A DNA stretch of 5,658 nt from Planctomycetia bacterium (GTDB lineage: Bacteria; Planctomycetota; Phycisphaerae; Phycisphaerales; SM1A02), in the NCBI GenBank assembly GCA_005798965.1, contig SYIB01000259.1:1-5658 (forward strand), written 5' to 3'. The position numbers were made by a program, and so were the translations under genes. How positions within the stretch are numbered: the first letter of the stretch is position 1; each line of letters starts with the position of its first letter. The notes beneath the pieces were generated by a model. That model worked only from the letters and a program-made list of their open reading frames with translations. It was not told the origin of the DNA and made no database searches. Shown in pieces: positions 1-5,658 of this stretch.

Positions 1-632
1 ACGGCGTGATCGACGATGGGTCGTCCGCGCATCCCGAGCGCACGATCCACAACCGCCAGTTGCTCCTCACCCAGCACTCCACTGCCAGCCCCCTCGCGGA
101 TCAGGGTGCCCACGCGATCACGTTGGGTCGCCGCGTCCTGCGGACGCACGCCGAGCATCCAGAGCACGAGTTCTCCGGTCCCACGGACCAGCGGCACCAG
201 CGGCACCACCGTGAAGACGAAGCGCACGAACCGCACCCACCAGACCGTCGCGTACGTCAGCCGGTCGGTGTGGGCTCGATACAAGTCCTTCGGCAGCAAC
301 TCACCGATCAGGAACACGATCGGGGTGAGCACCACGGCGTTGGCGATCGCCATCTGCGTCGGTGTCCACTGGAGCGTCTCGAGGAAGACGGTCGCCCCTG
401 CGCTCTGGATGTAGTGCGCGAAGTTGTTGCCCACCAGCACGGTGGCGAGCATTCGGTTGGGTCGCAGCAGCTCGTCGCGAATACGCAGCGCCGCTCGATC
501 CCCACGACCGACCCGCACCGCCAGCCGCACGCGATTGATCGTGTAGAGGCCTGTCTCGATGCCGCTGCACAGCGCCGAGGCTCCAAGCCCCACCAAGAGC
601 AAGGCGATGCCGACCATCAACTCAGGTGACAT
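1..632 (-). CDS. DUF21-domain membrane protein (CNNM/CorC-like), partial
   Basis: This is the N-terminal 210 residues of a second DUF21 protein; the rest lies beyond the left edge. The protein starts MSPELMVGIALLLVGLGASA, a hydrophobic first membrane segment (about residues 5-22). It continues with the family signature CSGIETGLYTINRVRL (22-37), further hydrophobic segments near 97-110 and 127-149, and GELLPKD (110-116), which corresponds to the GExxPK motif of DUF21. Residues 170-208 look like the linker that normally leads into a CBS pair, so CBS domains probably follow outside the window. In this family DUF21 is the transmembrane domain, linked to Mg2+/Co2+ or other cation export; the substrate here cannot be told. 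The ATG at 632-630 overlaps the end of the preceding gene by 11 nt, with a G-rich stretch just upstream as a weak ribosome binding site. DUF21 identity is secure; transport function is inferred. Confidence 0.88.
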   Translation of the reverse strand, partial: MSPELMVGIALLLVGLGASALCSGIETGLYTINRVRLAVRVGRGDRAALRIRDELLRPNRMLATVLVGNNFAHYIQSAGATVFLETLQWTPTQMAIANAVVLTPIVFLIGELLPKDLYRAHTDRLTYATVWWVRFVRFVFTVVPLVPLVRGTGELVLWMLGVRPQDAATQRDRVGTLIREGAGSGVLGEEQLAVVDRALGMRGRPIVDHA

Positions 633-1884
633 GGCCAGCCCCCCGCTTGCGCACGAGCACCGACCGCACCGTGCCGTGGTCGACGGCAAGGACCTCGATC
701 TCCACGCCATCGCAAGGCAATCGGCGTCCGACTTGGGGAACGCCGCCCGCAAGCTCAACGGCAAGCCCTCCGATCGTCGAGGCGTGCACGTCAGGCACAT
801 CCACGCCCATGGCCTGCGACACGGCGACCACGGTCACGTCCCCGCGTGCACTCCACACGCCCGCCTCGACCTCGTTCGGCGCCTCGACCGATCGCTCGCC
901 CGGTGCGGCGATGTCTCCCACGATCTCCTCGACCGCATCCTCGACGGCCACCACGCCGGCGAGCCCACCGTACTCATCGACCACGATGGCCAGGTCGACC
1001 GACTCGGCTCGGAAGAAGGTCCCGAGTTGCTCAAGCGTCGCCACCTCGGGAATGAACCGAGGTCGTTGCAGGTGTGGTTCCATCGGTGCCTGATCGCCGC
1101 GCACATCGAGCAGGTAGCCGCGCACGTCAAGCAGCCCAAGCACATCGTCGGTACGCGCGCCATGCACGACGAGTCGCTTCACCCGATGCCGACGGCACGC
1201 TTCGACGACCGCCGGCCGGCCTGCCGTCCGCGGCACCGTTGCCAGCTCCATGCGCGGCGTCATCACATCACGAACGCGAACCCGGCGGTAGCGGATCAGG
1301 CGCTGGATGAACTCACCCTCGACCGTGCCGATCTCACCCCGTCGGGCCGACAGATCCACCAGCGCATCGAGATCGCTCTCGGTGACCTGCTGCACGCGGT
1401 CCGCGCGCGTGAGCCGCGAGACCGGCTCAGCCACGAGCCTCGTGATGGCCCACCGTGCGGGCTTCAGGAAGACGTGCAGCGCGTAGAGCACCGGCGCCAG
1501 CAGCAGTACCAACCGCGCACGGAAAGCGTTCGCGGCCATTTTCGGGATGACCTCGCCACCAAGCACGATCGCCACAAGCAGGCCGACGCTGATCCCGACC
1601 TGCCACGCGGGGTCGGTCTCGTGCAGCGCAATCACGCTCGCCGCCGCGAAGTAGGCGCCGTTCATCGTGATGTTCGAGAGCAGGATCGTGGCGAGCAGGC
1701 CGGCGGGCTCACCGAGCATCGCTTCGACGATGCCCGCGATGCGCGGGTGCGCTGCCTTGAGGTGCATGCGTTCGGACTGGTTAAGCCCGAACAGCACCGT
1801 CTCGCTCGCGCTACAGAGCCCGCTGGCCACGATCAGGGGCGGCAGCGCTGCGACCAGCGAGACATAGGCAGGATCGATGGCCAT
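622..1884 (-). CDS. HlyC/CorC-family transporter (DUF21-CBS-CBS-CorC_HlyC)
   Basis: This is a complete 420-residue protein with the full domain order of the CorC/HlyC family. The transmembrane DUF21 domain covers about residues 1-160, with SASETVLFGLNQSERMHLKA near 25-44 and GEVIPK at 110-115. A CBS pair covers about 200-325, with VRDVMTPR at 204-211, VLGLLDVRGYLLD at 248-260, VVDEYGG at 301-307 and VEDAVEEIVGDI at 314-325. A C-terminal CorC_HlyC domain covers about 335-415. Family members act in the inner membrane in Mg2+/Co2+ resistance or export, with the CBS pair binding adenine nucleotides; the older haemolysin label is not meaningful. The ATG at 1884-1882 has an AGAGG ribosome binding site 7 nt upstream and follows the hscB-like stop by 3 nt. 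The neighbour downstream is a shorter-range relative (DUF21), so the two may form a pair. The family call is firm; the ion is unknown. Confidence 0.93.
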   Translation of the reverse strand: MAIDPAYVSLVAALPPLIVASGLCSASETVLFGLNQSERMHLKAAHPRIAGIVEAMLGEPAGLLATILLSNITMNGAYFAAASVIALHETDPAWQVGISVGLLVAIVLGGEVIPKMAANAFRARLVLLLAPVLYALHVFLKPARWAITRLVAEPVSRLTRADRVQQVTESDLDALVDLSARRGEIGTVEGEFIQRLIRYRRVRVRDVMTPRMELATVPRTAGRPAVVEACRRHRVKRLVVHGARTDDVLGLLDVRGYLLDVRGDQAPMEPHLQRPRFIPEVATLEQLGTFFRAESVDLAIVVDEYGGLAGVVAVEDAVEEIVGDIAAPGERSVEAPNEVEAGVWSARGDVTVVAVSQAMGVDVPDVHASTIGGLAVELAGGVPQVGRRLPCDGVEIEVLAVDHGTVRSVLVRKRGAGHVT

Positions 1885-1887
1885 GGA

Positions 1888-2391
1888 TCAACCTCTGCGC
1901 GCGATGCCGGCATCCGTCATTCGGACCAGTGCACGAAGCCGCGCGATCGTGCGTCGCGGCTCCGACCATGCACCCGATGCCCGCCCCTCGGCCAGCGCAG
2001 TACCGAACTCGGCCACCAACGATTCACGCTCACGTGCCGCCCAAGCACGTGCCTCGGCCTGTGCGACCGGATCACCAGCGATCCGCTCCGCGAACCACTC
2101 CCGACGCTCGAGCAGTTCCGCCAGTTCCATCGGCGGCAGCGGCAACTCGGTGGCGTCGAGACCGGCGGCACGAAGCACGGCGCCCGCGGCCAGCACTGGA
2201 TCCAACAACTGCTCCGCGGCCTGGTTCGCCGATCCCATGAGGACCTCGAAATCCGCACGCTCGATCGCGTCGCGCGCTCGATCCGGATGGAACCGCGCCG
2301 CCGCGCCGAGCCGTGCCCGATGCACGGTTGCAGCGTCAACTGGCCAGGAAGGCGCAAGGCCGAGGGTCACAAAGGGGCACGCCTCGCTCAT
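1888..2391 (-). CDS. hscB: HscB-like J-domain co-chaperone (Fe-S cluster assembly)
   Basis: This 167-residue protein is close in length to E. coli HscB (171). The N-terminal part resembles a J domain, with the diagnostic HPD at residues 35-37 (in RFHPDRA), which in this family stimulates the ATPase of a DnaK/HscA-type Hsp70. It continues with SANQAAEQLLDPVLAAGAVL (54-73), the counterpart of the INQAWQTLRHPLMRAEYLL stretch of E. coli HscB. The C-terminal helical domain contains LAELLERREWF (90-100), which aligns with LMEQLELREEL of E. coli, the surface that contacts the scaffold IscU; Leu90, Leu94, Glu95, Arg97 and Glu98 are kept. No hscA, iscU or iscS is seen here, so the gene is outside a classic isc operon. 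The ATG overlaps the stop of the ATPase gene in ATGA, and the next gene follows after 3 nt. The alternative is a generic J-domain protein, but the C-terminal match argues for HscB. Confidence 0.78.
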   Translation of the reverse strand: MSEACPFVTLGLAPSWPVDAATVHRARLGAAARFHPDRARDAIERADFEVLMGSANQAAEQLLDPVLAAGAVLRAAGLDATELPLPPMELAELLERREWFAERIAGDPVAQAEARAWAARERESLVAEFGTALAEGRASGAWSEPRRTIARLRALVRMTDAGIARRG

Positions 2392-4112
2392 CCCGAGCCC
2401 GCCACACGATCAATCTCCTCGACGTTGGTCTCGCCGGCGGCCACAAGCTGCCACCCGAACTGCTGCAGGCTTGTGAACAGCCCGCTCGAGAGAACGGCCT
2501 TCATGTCGGAGATCGTGGGGCGCTTGAGTACCACGTCACGGAGTGCGTCATTGAATTCAAGCACCTCGAAGAGCGCACGACGGCCGTGATAGCCGGTGCG
2601 AAGGCAGGCGGGACAACCGACCGGCGTGAAGACCTTGGACATGCCCTTCACGTGGGCGCCCATCTTCAGGGTCTGCGCCGGCGTCGGTGCGATCGGTCTG
2701 CGGCAGTCGTGACAGAGCACACGCACCAGTCGCTGCGCGATGATGAGCGACATGGCATTTGCCACCTGATACGACTCAGCCCCGAGGTCGAGCAGGCGGA
2801 AGACCGCACCAATGGTGTCCTTGGAGTGGACCGTGCTGTACACCAAGTGGCCCGTGGTTGCCGCCTGCAGACCCACGCTCGCGGTTTCGAGGTCTCGAAT
2901 CTCGCCAACAAAGATCACATCAGGATACTGCCGAAGCACGCTGCGCAGCAACTGGGCGAACGAGTTGCCCTGCTTGTGGTCGATGGGGATCTGCGTGCAG
3001 CCGTCGAGGTAGTACTCGACCGGATCCTCGATCGTGAGCACGTTGCGCGTCTCGAAGTCGATCTCGCGCAGGCAGCTGTAAGTCGTGGTGGTCTTGCCGC
3101 TGCCGGTCGGACCGCAGGTCAGCACCATGCCGCTGTCGCGGCGCGCCACGTCGCGCACCTTGCCGTACATCCATGGCAGCATGCCTAGATCGCTGAGCCG
3201 CGCCGGTGCGTTGGACTGGTCGAGCACGCGAATCACGAGCTTCTGCCCATGCATGCTCGGTGTCAGGCTCACGCGGTAGTCGACCCGGTGCCCCTGCACC
3301 ATCACGCCGAAATGGCCTTCCTGCACGATGCCCCGCTGCGTGATGTCGATCTCACAGAGGATCTTCACCACGCCCAGCACCCGCTTGGACAGGGATGGAT
3401 GCAGGTCGCATGCCAGAACCATGACGCCATCAACGCGCAGGCGGATCGCAGAACGATCCTGCTTGGGCTCCATGTGGAGGTCGGTCGCGCGCGCGCGGAA
3501 GCAGGCGAGCAGCAGCAGCTTGAACAGCCGGATGCTCTCCGGGTCCTCGTCATTGCCGCGTCGAACGCCTGCCGCCGACGCCCCGTGGATCGTGGTGCCC
3601 TTGCAATCCATGAGCGCGATCTCACGCTCCGTGAACGGCTTGTTCGGCGCACCGGCGATGATGCGTCCAAGCTGCTGCGCATACGTGGTATCGCTGGTGA
3701 TGGCGCCAGGATCGAAATCGATCGTGCCCTGCGCAGCCAGCGCCCGTGCGTCGAAGTCCGGCTTGCGCGCCACCATCACCGGGTCGTCCGCAGCGATCGG
3801 CTCGAGCGGCGCCACGGCGTCGATGTCTACGAAGCGGAAATCAGTCGATCCCACGCGAAGCACGTCGTCATGCACCAGCGTCTGGTCGACGACGCGCGCA
3901 CCGTTCACACGGACACCGTTGCGCGACTGCAGATCGCGCACGAGCCATGTCCCGATCGTTGGGCCAGGTTCGACCACGCAGTGCTTGCGGCTCATCGCCT
4001 CGTCGTGCGGAAGCGAGATCACGTTGTCGGGGTGACGCCCGATCGTGACCCCCGCCTCGGGAACCTCGACCTTCTGCTGGCCGGTCAGCGATCTGAATTC
4101 AAGCGTGGGCAT
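2388..4112 (-). CDS. FHA domain fused to PilB/GspE-type secretion/pilus ATPase
   Basis: This is a 574-residue cytoplasmic protein. Residues 1-96 form an FHA phosphothreonine-binding domain, with GRHPDNVISL (25-34), SRKHC (41-45) and SRNGVRVNG (63-71). A poorly conserved linker follows to about 190. The rest is a type II secretion / type IV pilus ATPase: DLHMEP (211-216), IRLRVDG (223-229), Walker A GPTGSGKT (334-341), Asp box VLTIEDPVEY (358-367), Walker B region IFVGEIRD (400-407), His box GHLVYSTVHSKDT (421-433), and a zinc tetracysteine C467/C470/C500/C503 as in assembly ATPases (PilB, GspE) and not in PilT. The usual N-terminal MshEN domain is absent and FHA stands in its place. Tyr396 replaces the Asp common in LRQDPDVI. 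The start at 4112-4110 begins directly with the FHA domain and has GGGGGG 9 nt upstream. A longer in-frame reading to 4721 would overlap the RRM gene. No other pilus or secretion gene is visible, so the machine it drives is unknown. Confidence 0.92.
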   Translation of the reverse strand: MPTLEFRSLTGQQKVEVPEAGVTIGRHPDNVISLPHDEAMSRKHCVVEPGPTIGTWLVRDLQSRNGVRVNGARVVDQTLVHDDVLRVGSTDFRFVDIDAVAPLEPIAADDPVMVARKPDFDARALAAQGTIDFDPGAITSDTTYAQQLGRIIAGAPNKPFTEREIALMDCKGTTIHGASAAGVRRGNDEDPESIRLFKLLLLACFRARATDLHMEPKQDRSAIRLRVDGVMVLACDLHPSLSKRVLGVVKILCEIDITQRGIVQEGHFGVMVQGHRVDYRVSLTPSMHGQKLVIRVLDQSNAPARLSDLGMLPWMYGKVRDVARRDSGMVLTCGPTGSGKTTTTYSCLREIDFETRNVLTIEDPVEYYLDGCTQIPIDHKQGNSFAQLLRSVLRQYPDVIFVGEIRDLETASVGLQAATTGHLVYSTVHSKDTIGAVFRLLDLGAESYQVANAMSLIIAQRLVRVLCHDCRRPIAPTPAQTLKMGAHVKGMSKVFTPVGCPACLRTGYHGRRALFEVLEFNDALRDVVLKRPTISDMKAVLSSGLFTSLQQFGWQLVAAGETNVEEIDRVAGSG

Positions 4113-4137
4113 GATGTGCGACCCCCCGCACCGTGCT

Positions 4138-4929
4138 TCAGGCCGCCCCACCGTCGGGGCCGCTGTCGGGACGCTTGGGCTCGTCCGGCCGATCAGGCGC
4201 CGGGCGAGAAGGGCCCGTGCCACCGGGCCGAGGTCCGCTTCCGGGGCGATCCTGCTGGCCGAACCGCGGCCCAAGAGGACCGCGCTCACCGCTGCCCGAA
4301 GACCGCGGCGAACCCGAGGAAGGGCCACCGGGCCGCGAGGATCCGAAACTCGGCCGCGAACCACCAAGACCTGGTCGATCGCCTGCTGGGCGATCTCCTG
4401 CTGGGCGATCTCCGCTCGGTCGACTGCCTGATGCCCCTGGACTGCGTCGCGGGTTTCGACTGAAACCGCTTGCGCCGGCGTCACGACCGCCAGCCGAACC
4501 GCCTCCAAGTCCGCGAGGTCCACCGGGACCGCGGGACGCGCCGCCAAGTCCACGTGGACCGCCGGGACCGCGCGATGATCCTCCGAGGCCGCGTGGCCCC
4601 CCGGGACCGCTCCCCATTCCACCGGGGCCTCGAGGGCCGAAGGGGCCGCGCGGAGCGGGCTTTTCAGCAGCACCGCCCTTGGGCTTTTTCTGGACCTCGT
4701 TGACCACGAGCTCGCGGCCATGCATCTTCTTGTTCTTCAGGACCTCGATGGCTAACTGACCACGCTGCTTGTCGCGGAACATGACGATCGCGAAGCAGCG
4801 GCTGTTGCCTTCCTTGTCGGTTGCCAGAGCAATGTCCTCGACATCGGGGAACGCCACAAAGAGCGTGCGGACATCGTCCGCCGTTGCCTTGCGATCCAGA
4901 TTCCCGACATAGACCTTGAACATGCCCAT
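4138..4929 (-). CDS. RRM RNA-binding protein with long Gly/Pro/Arg-rich repeat tail
   Basis: This is a 263-residue protein. Residues 3-80 form a single RNA recognition motif, with RNP2 as VYVGNL (6-11) and RNP1 as RCFAIVMF (44-51), followed by a typical final strand GRELVVNEVQ (71-80). In RNP1, Cys45 replaces the usual Gly and Ile48 the usual aromatic, while Phe46 and Tyr7 keep stacking positions. Residues 81-263 are low complexity, rich in Gly, Pro, Arg and Ser and probably disordered. They contain three 13-residue repeats (107-145) and a GDRPA repeat (173-187). The domain resembles the small bacterial RRM proteins (for example cyanobacterial Rbp), which are often cold-induced, but those usually have short tails. 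It probably binds single-stranded RNA in the cytoplasm; the target is unknown. The start is the first of two ATGs (4929 and 4923), chosen because a perfect AGGAGG lies 6 nt upstream. It is the first gene after the rRNA terminator, and the ATPase gene follows 25 nt after its stop. Confidence 0.92.
   Translation of the reverse strand: MGMFKVYVGNLDRKATADDVRTLFVAFPDVEDIALATDKEGNSRCFAIVMFRDKQRGQLAIEVLKNKKMHGRELVVNEVQKKPKGGAAEKPAPRGPFGPRGPGGMGSGPGGPRGLGGSSRGPGGPRGLGGASRGPGGPRGLGGGSAGGRDAGASGFSRNPRRSPGASGSRPSGDRPAGDRPAGDRPGLGGSRPSFGSSRPGGPSSGSPRSSGSGERGPLGPRFGQQDRPGSGPRPGGTGPSRPAPDRPDEPKRPDSGPDGGAA
4369..4413 (-). repeat. 15-bp coding tandem repeat (GDRPA units)
   Basis: Three consecutive 15-bp units encode GDRPA, GDRPA and GDRPG (residues 173-187 of the RRM protein). 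The first two units, at the right, are nearly identical at DNA level and the third differs mainly at wobble positions. The period is a multiple of three, so gain or loss of units keeps the frame. Confidence 0.8.
4495..4611 (-). repeat. 39-bp coding tandem repeat (GPGGPRGLGG units)
   Basis: Three units of 39 bp encode 13-residue repeats with the core GPGGPRGLGG followed by SS, AS or GS (residues 107-145 of the RRM protein). The protein repeat is almost perfect, while the DNA copies differ mainly in synonymous positions, which suggests selection on the peptide and not a very recent duplication. Confidence 0.82.
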
Positions 4930-4935
4930 CGTGAC

Positions 4936-4941
4936 CCTCCT
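4936..4941 (-). promoter_or_regulatory. Ribosome binding site of the RRM gene
   Basis: A perfect AGGAGG stands 6 nt before the ATG at 4929. The second ATG, at 4923, would have a spacing of 12 nt. This site fixes the start at 4929 and argues against any upstream extension. Confidence 0.85.
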
Positions 4942-4951
4942 GGGGGCGCTG

Positions 4952-4972
4952 ACCAAGCGAATGAACCTTGGT
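4952..4972 (-). promoter_or_regulatory. Small inverted repeat in the RRM leader
   Basis: ACCAAG and CTTGGT (4967-4972 and 4952-4957) can form a 6-bp stem with a 9-nt loop about 10 nt upstream of the Shine-Dalgarno site. It could be an RNA hairpin in the 5' leader or an operator-like site; it could also be chance. No clear promoter was found in the roughly 107 nt between terminator and start. The best -10 candidate is TAGCAT at 5005-5000, without a convincing -35 box. Confidence 0.25.
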
Positions 4973-5036
4973 TGATGCGGGTGCGCCGCCGACCGGAGAA
5001 TGCTATCGAAGCGACCGCGCCGCGGACGAACAGCCA

Positions 5037-5075
5037 AAACGAAAAGAGCCCCCTTGGCTTTCACCAAGAGGGCCC
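5037..5075 (-). terminator. Rho-independent terminator of the rRNA operon
   Basis: On the minus strand a 12-bp stem (5075-5064 with 5057-5046, containing two G-U pairs) encloses the 6-nt loop TGAAAG and is followed by TTTTCGTTTT. It begins 5 nt after the 5S core helix, the place expected for the end of an rRNA operon. It separates the rRNA transcript from the RRM gene, so the protein operon needs its own promoter or read-through. Confidence 0.92.
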
Positions 5076-5079
5076 ATGA

Positions 5080-5187
5080 AGTCGGCGATGACCTACTTTC
5101 CCGCTGAGCAGTATCATCGGCGCCAAGGTCTTAACTGCTGTGTTCGGGATGGGAACAGGTGTGACCCCTTGGCTATCGTCACCGACA
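5080..5187 (-). rRNA. rrf: 5S ribosomal RNA
   Basis: The minus strand carries conserved 5S sequence: CCCATCCCGAACACAG, AGTTAAG, GGCGCCGATGATACTGC and GGGAAAGTAGGTC. The ends are set by helix I, where GTCGGTG (5186-5180) pairs with CGCCGAC (5087-5081). The core between these ends is about 106 nt, shorter than the 120 nt of E. coli. Exact mature ends may differ by one or two bases. It is linked to the 23S gene, and the terminator follows directly. Confidence 0.96.
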
Positions 5188-5342
5188 AACCCCAGACACG
5201 CCTGTCGGCGAGCCTGAAGAGATGACTTAGGAAACGGGTGTCGTGCTCGGCCAGCTGGCCGAAACACTCGAGCTCCAAACACGAGATGCTTGAAGGCTTG
5301 GAGCCTGGACACCAGGCCGTCTGACGACGGTGGCTGGTAGAC
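5188..5342 (-). other. 23S-5S internal transcribed spacer, no tRNA
   Basis: The spacer of about 155 nt has no tRNA-like sequence and no plausible gene. It is rich in inverted repeats. An imperfect hairpin sits at 5338-5311 (ACCAG/CTGGT outer stem, CCGTC/GACGG inner stem, GTCA loop), just after the 23S 3' end. A competing 6-bp stem GCCTGG/CCAGGC lies at 5303-5317. GCTCCAA/TTGGAGC is at 5304-5272. A perfect 16-bp palindrome, TCGGCCAGCTGGCCGA, is at 5247-5262. These are plausible RNA-processing structures, by analogy with RNase III sites in rRNA precursors. Confidence 0.8.

Positions 5343-5658
<316 letters not shown>

Noticed and set aside
559..2589. A 676-codon open frame on the plus strand, longer than the genes it overlaps
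   Set aside because: It lies antisense to hscB and the CorC-family gene, whose frames show clear domain motifs. The translation is rich in His, Arg and Pro without any recognisable domain, as expected from the complement of GC-rich codons.
3249..4463. A 404-codon open frame on the plus strand
   Set aside because: It is antisense to the FHA-ATPase and the RRM tail, both with firm domain evidence, and has no recognisable fold. The plus-strand frame at 2313-3188 fails for the same reason.
4369..4611. CRISPR-like repeats
   Set aside because: The units are contiguous, without unique spacers, and encode peptide repeats in the RRM frame.
4113..4721. N-terminal extension of the ATPase, in frame up to 4721
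   Set aside because: It would overlap most of the RRM gene in another frame. Its sequence is low-complexity and mirrors the repeats of the RRM tail; the FHA domain begins exactly at the ATG at 4112.
4133..4759. Proline-rich open frame on the plus strand
   Set aside because: It is the complement of the Gly/Pro/Arg repeats of the RRM tail, with no start signal or domain of its own.
4930..5067. N-terminal extension of the RRM protein to 5067
   Set aside because: It would start within the rRNA terminator hairpin, and a perfect AGGAGG supports the ATG at 4929.
5188..5342. A tRNA gene in the 23S-5S spacer
   Set aside because: No T-loop motif or acceptor stem could be found on either strand.

Overview
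All recognisable features lie on the minus strand of a GC-rich bacterial chromosome. Reading from right to left, in the direction of transcription, the window holds the 3' end of a 23S rRNA gene, a spacer without tRNA, a 5S rRNA gene and a strong intrinsic terminator. After these come five tightly packed protein genes. The left edge cuts the last protein gene and the right edge cuts the 23S gene.

The protein genes, in order, are: (1) an RRM-type RNA-binding protein with a long Gly/Pro/Arg/Ser-rich tail built partly from tandem repeats; (2) an FHA domain fused to a PilB/GspE-type secretion or pilus ATPase; (3) a J-domain protein resembling HscB, the Fe-S cluster co-chaperone; (4) a complete membrane protein of the CorC/HlyC family (DUF21, paired CBS, CorC_HlyC domains); (5) a second DUF21 protein, cut by the window edge. 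The junctions are 25 nt, a 4-nt ATGA overlap, 3 nt and an 11-nt overlap. This points to one transcript, with translational coupling at least between genes 2 and 3 and between genes 4 and 5.

The organism is bacterial. The high GC, an FHA-fused secretion ATPase, tandem DUF21 genes and a short 5S RNA made me think of Planctomycetota, perhaps the Phycisphaerae. That is an impression from memory, not a demonstrated placement; the 23S fragment would settle it.

The genes do not form a known pathway. Their products suggest RNA binding, phospho-dependent control of an assembly motor, Fe-S cluster delivery and ion transport or membrane homeostasis. The shared operon may reflect growth-linked co-expression beside the rRNA genes rather than one machine. 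The parts most worth a second look are the FHA-ATPase fusion, the repeat-rich tail of the RRM protein, and the placement of that gene directly behind the rRNA terminator. I see no mobile element, CRISPR array or tRNA.
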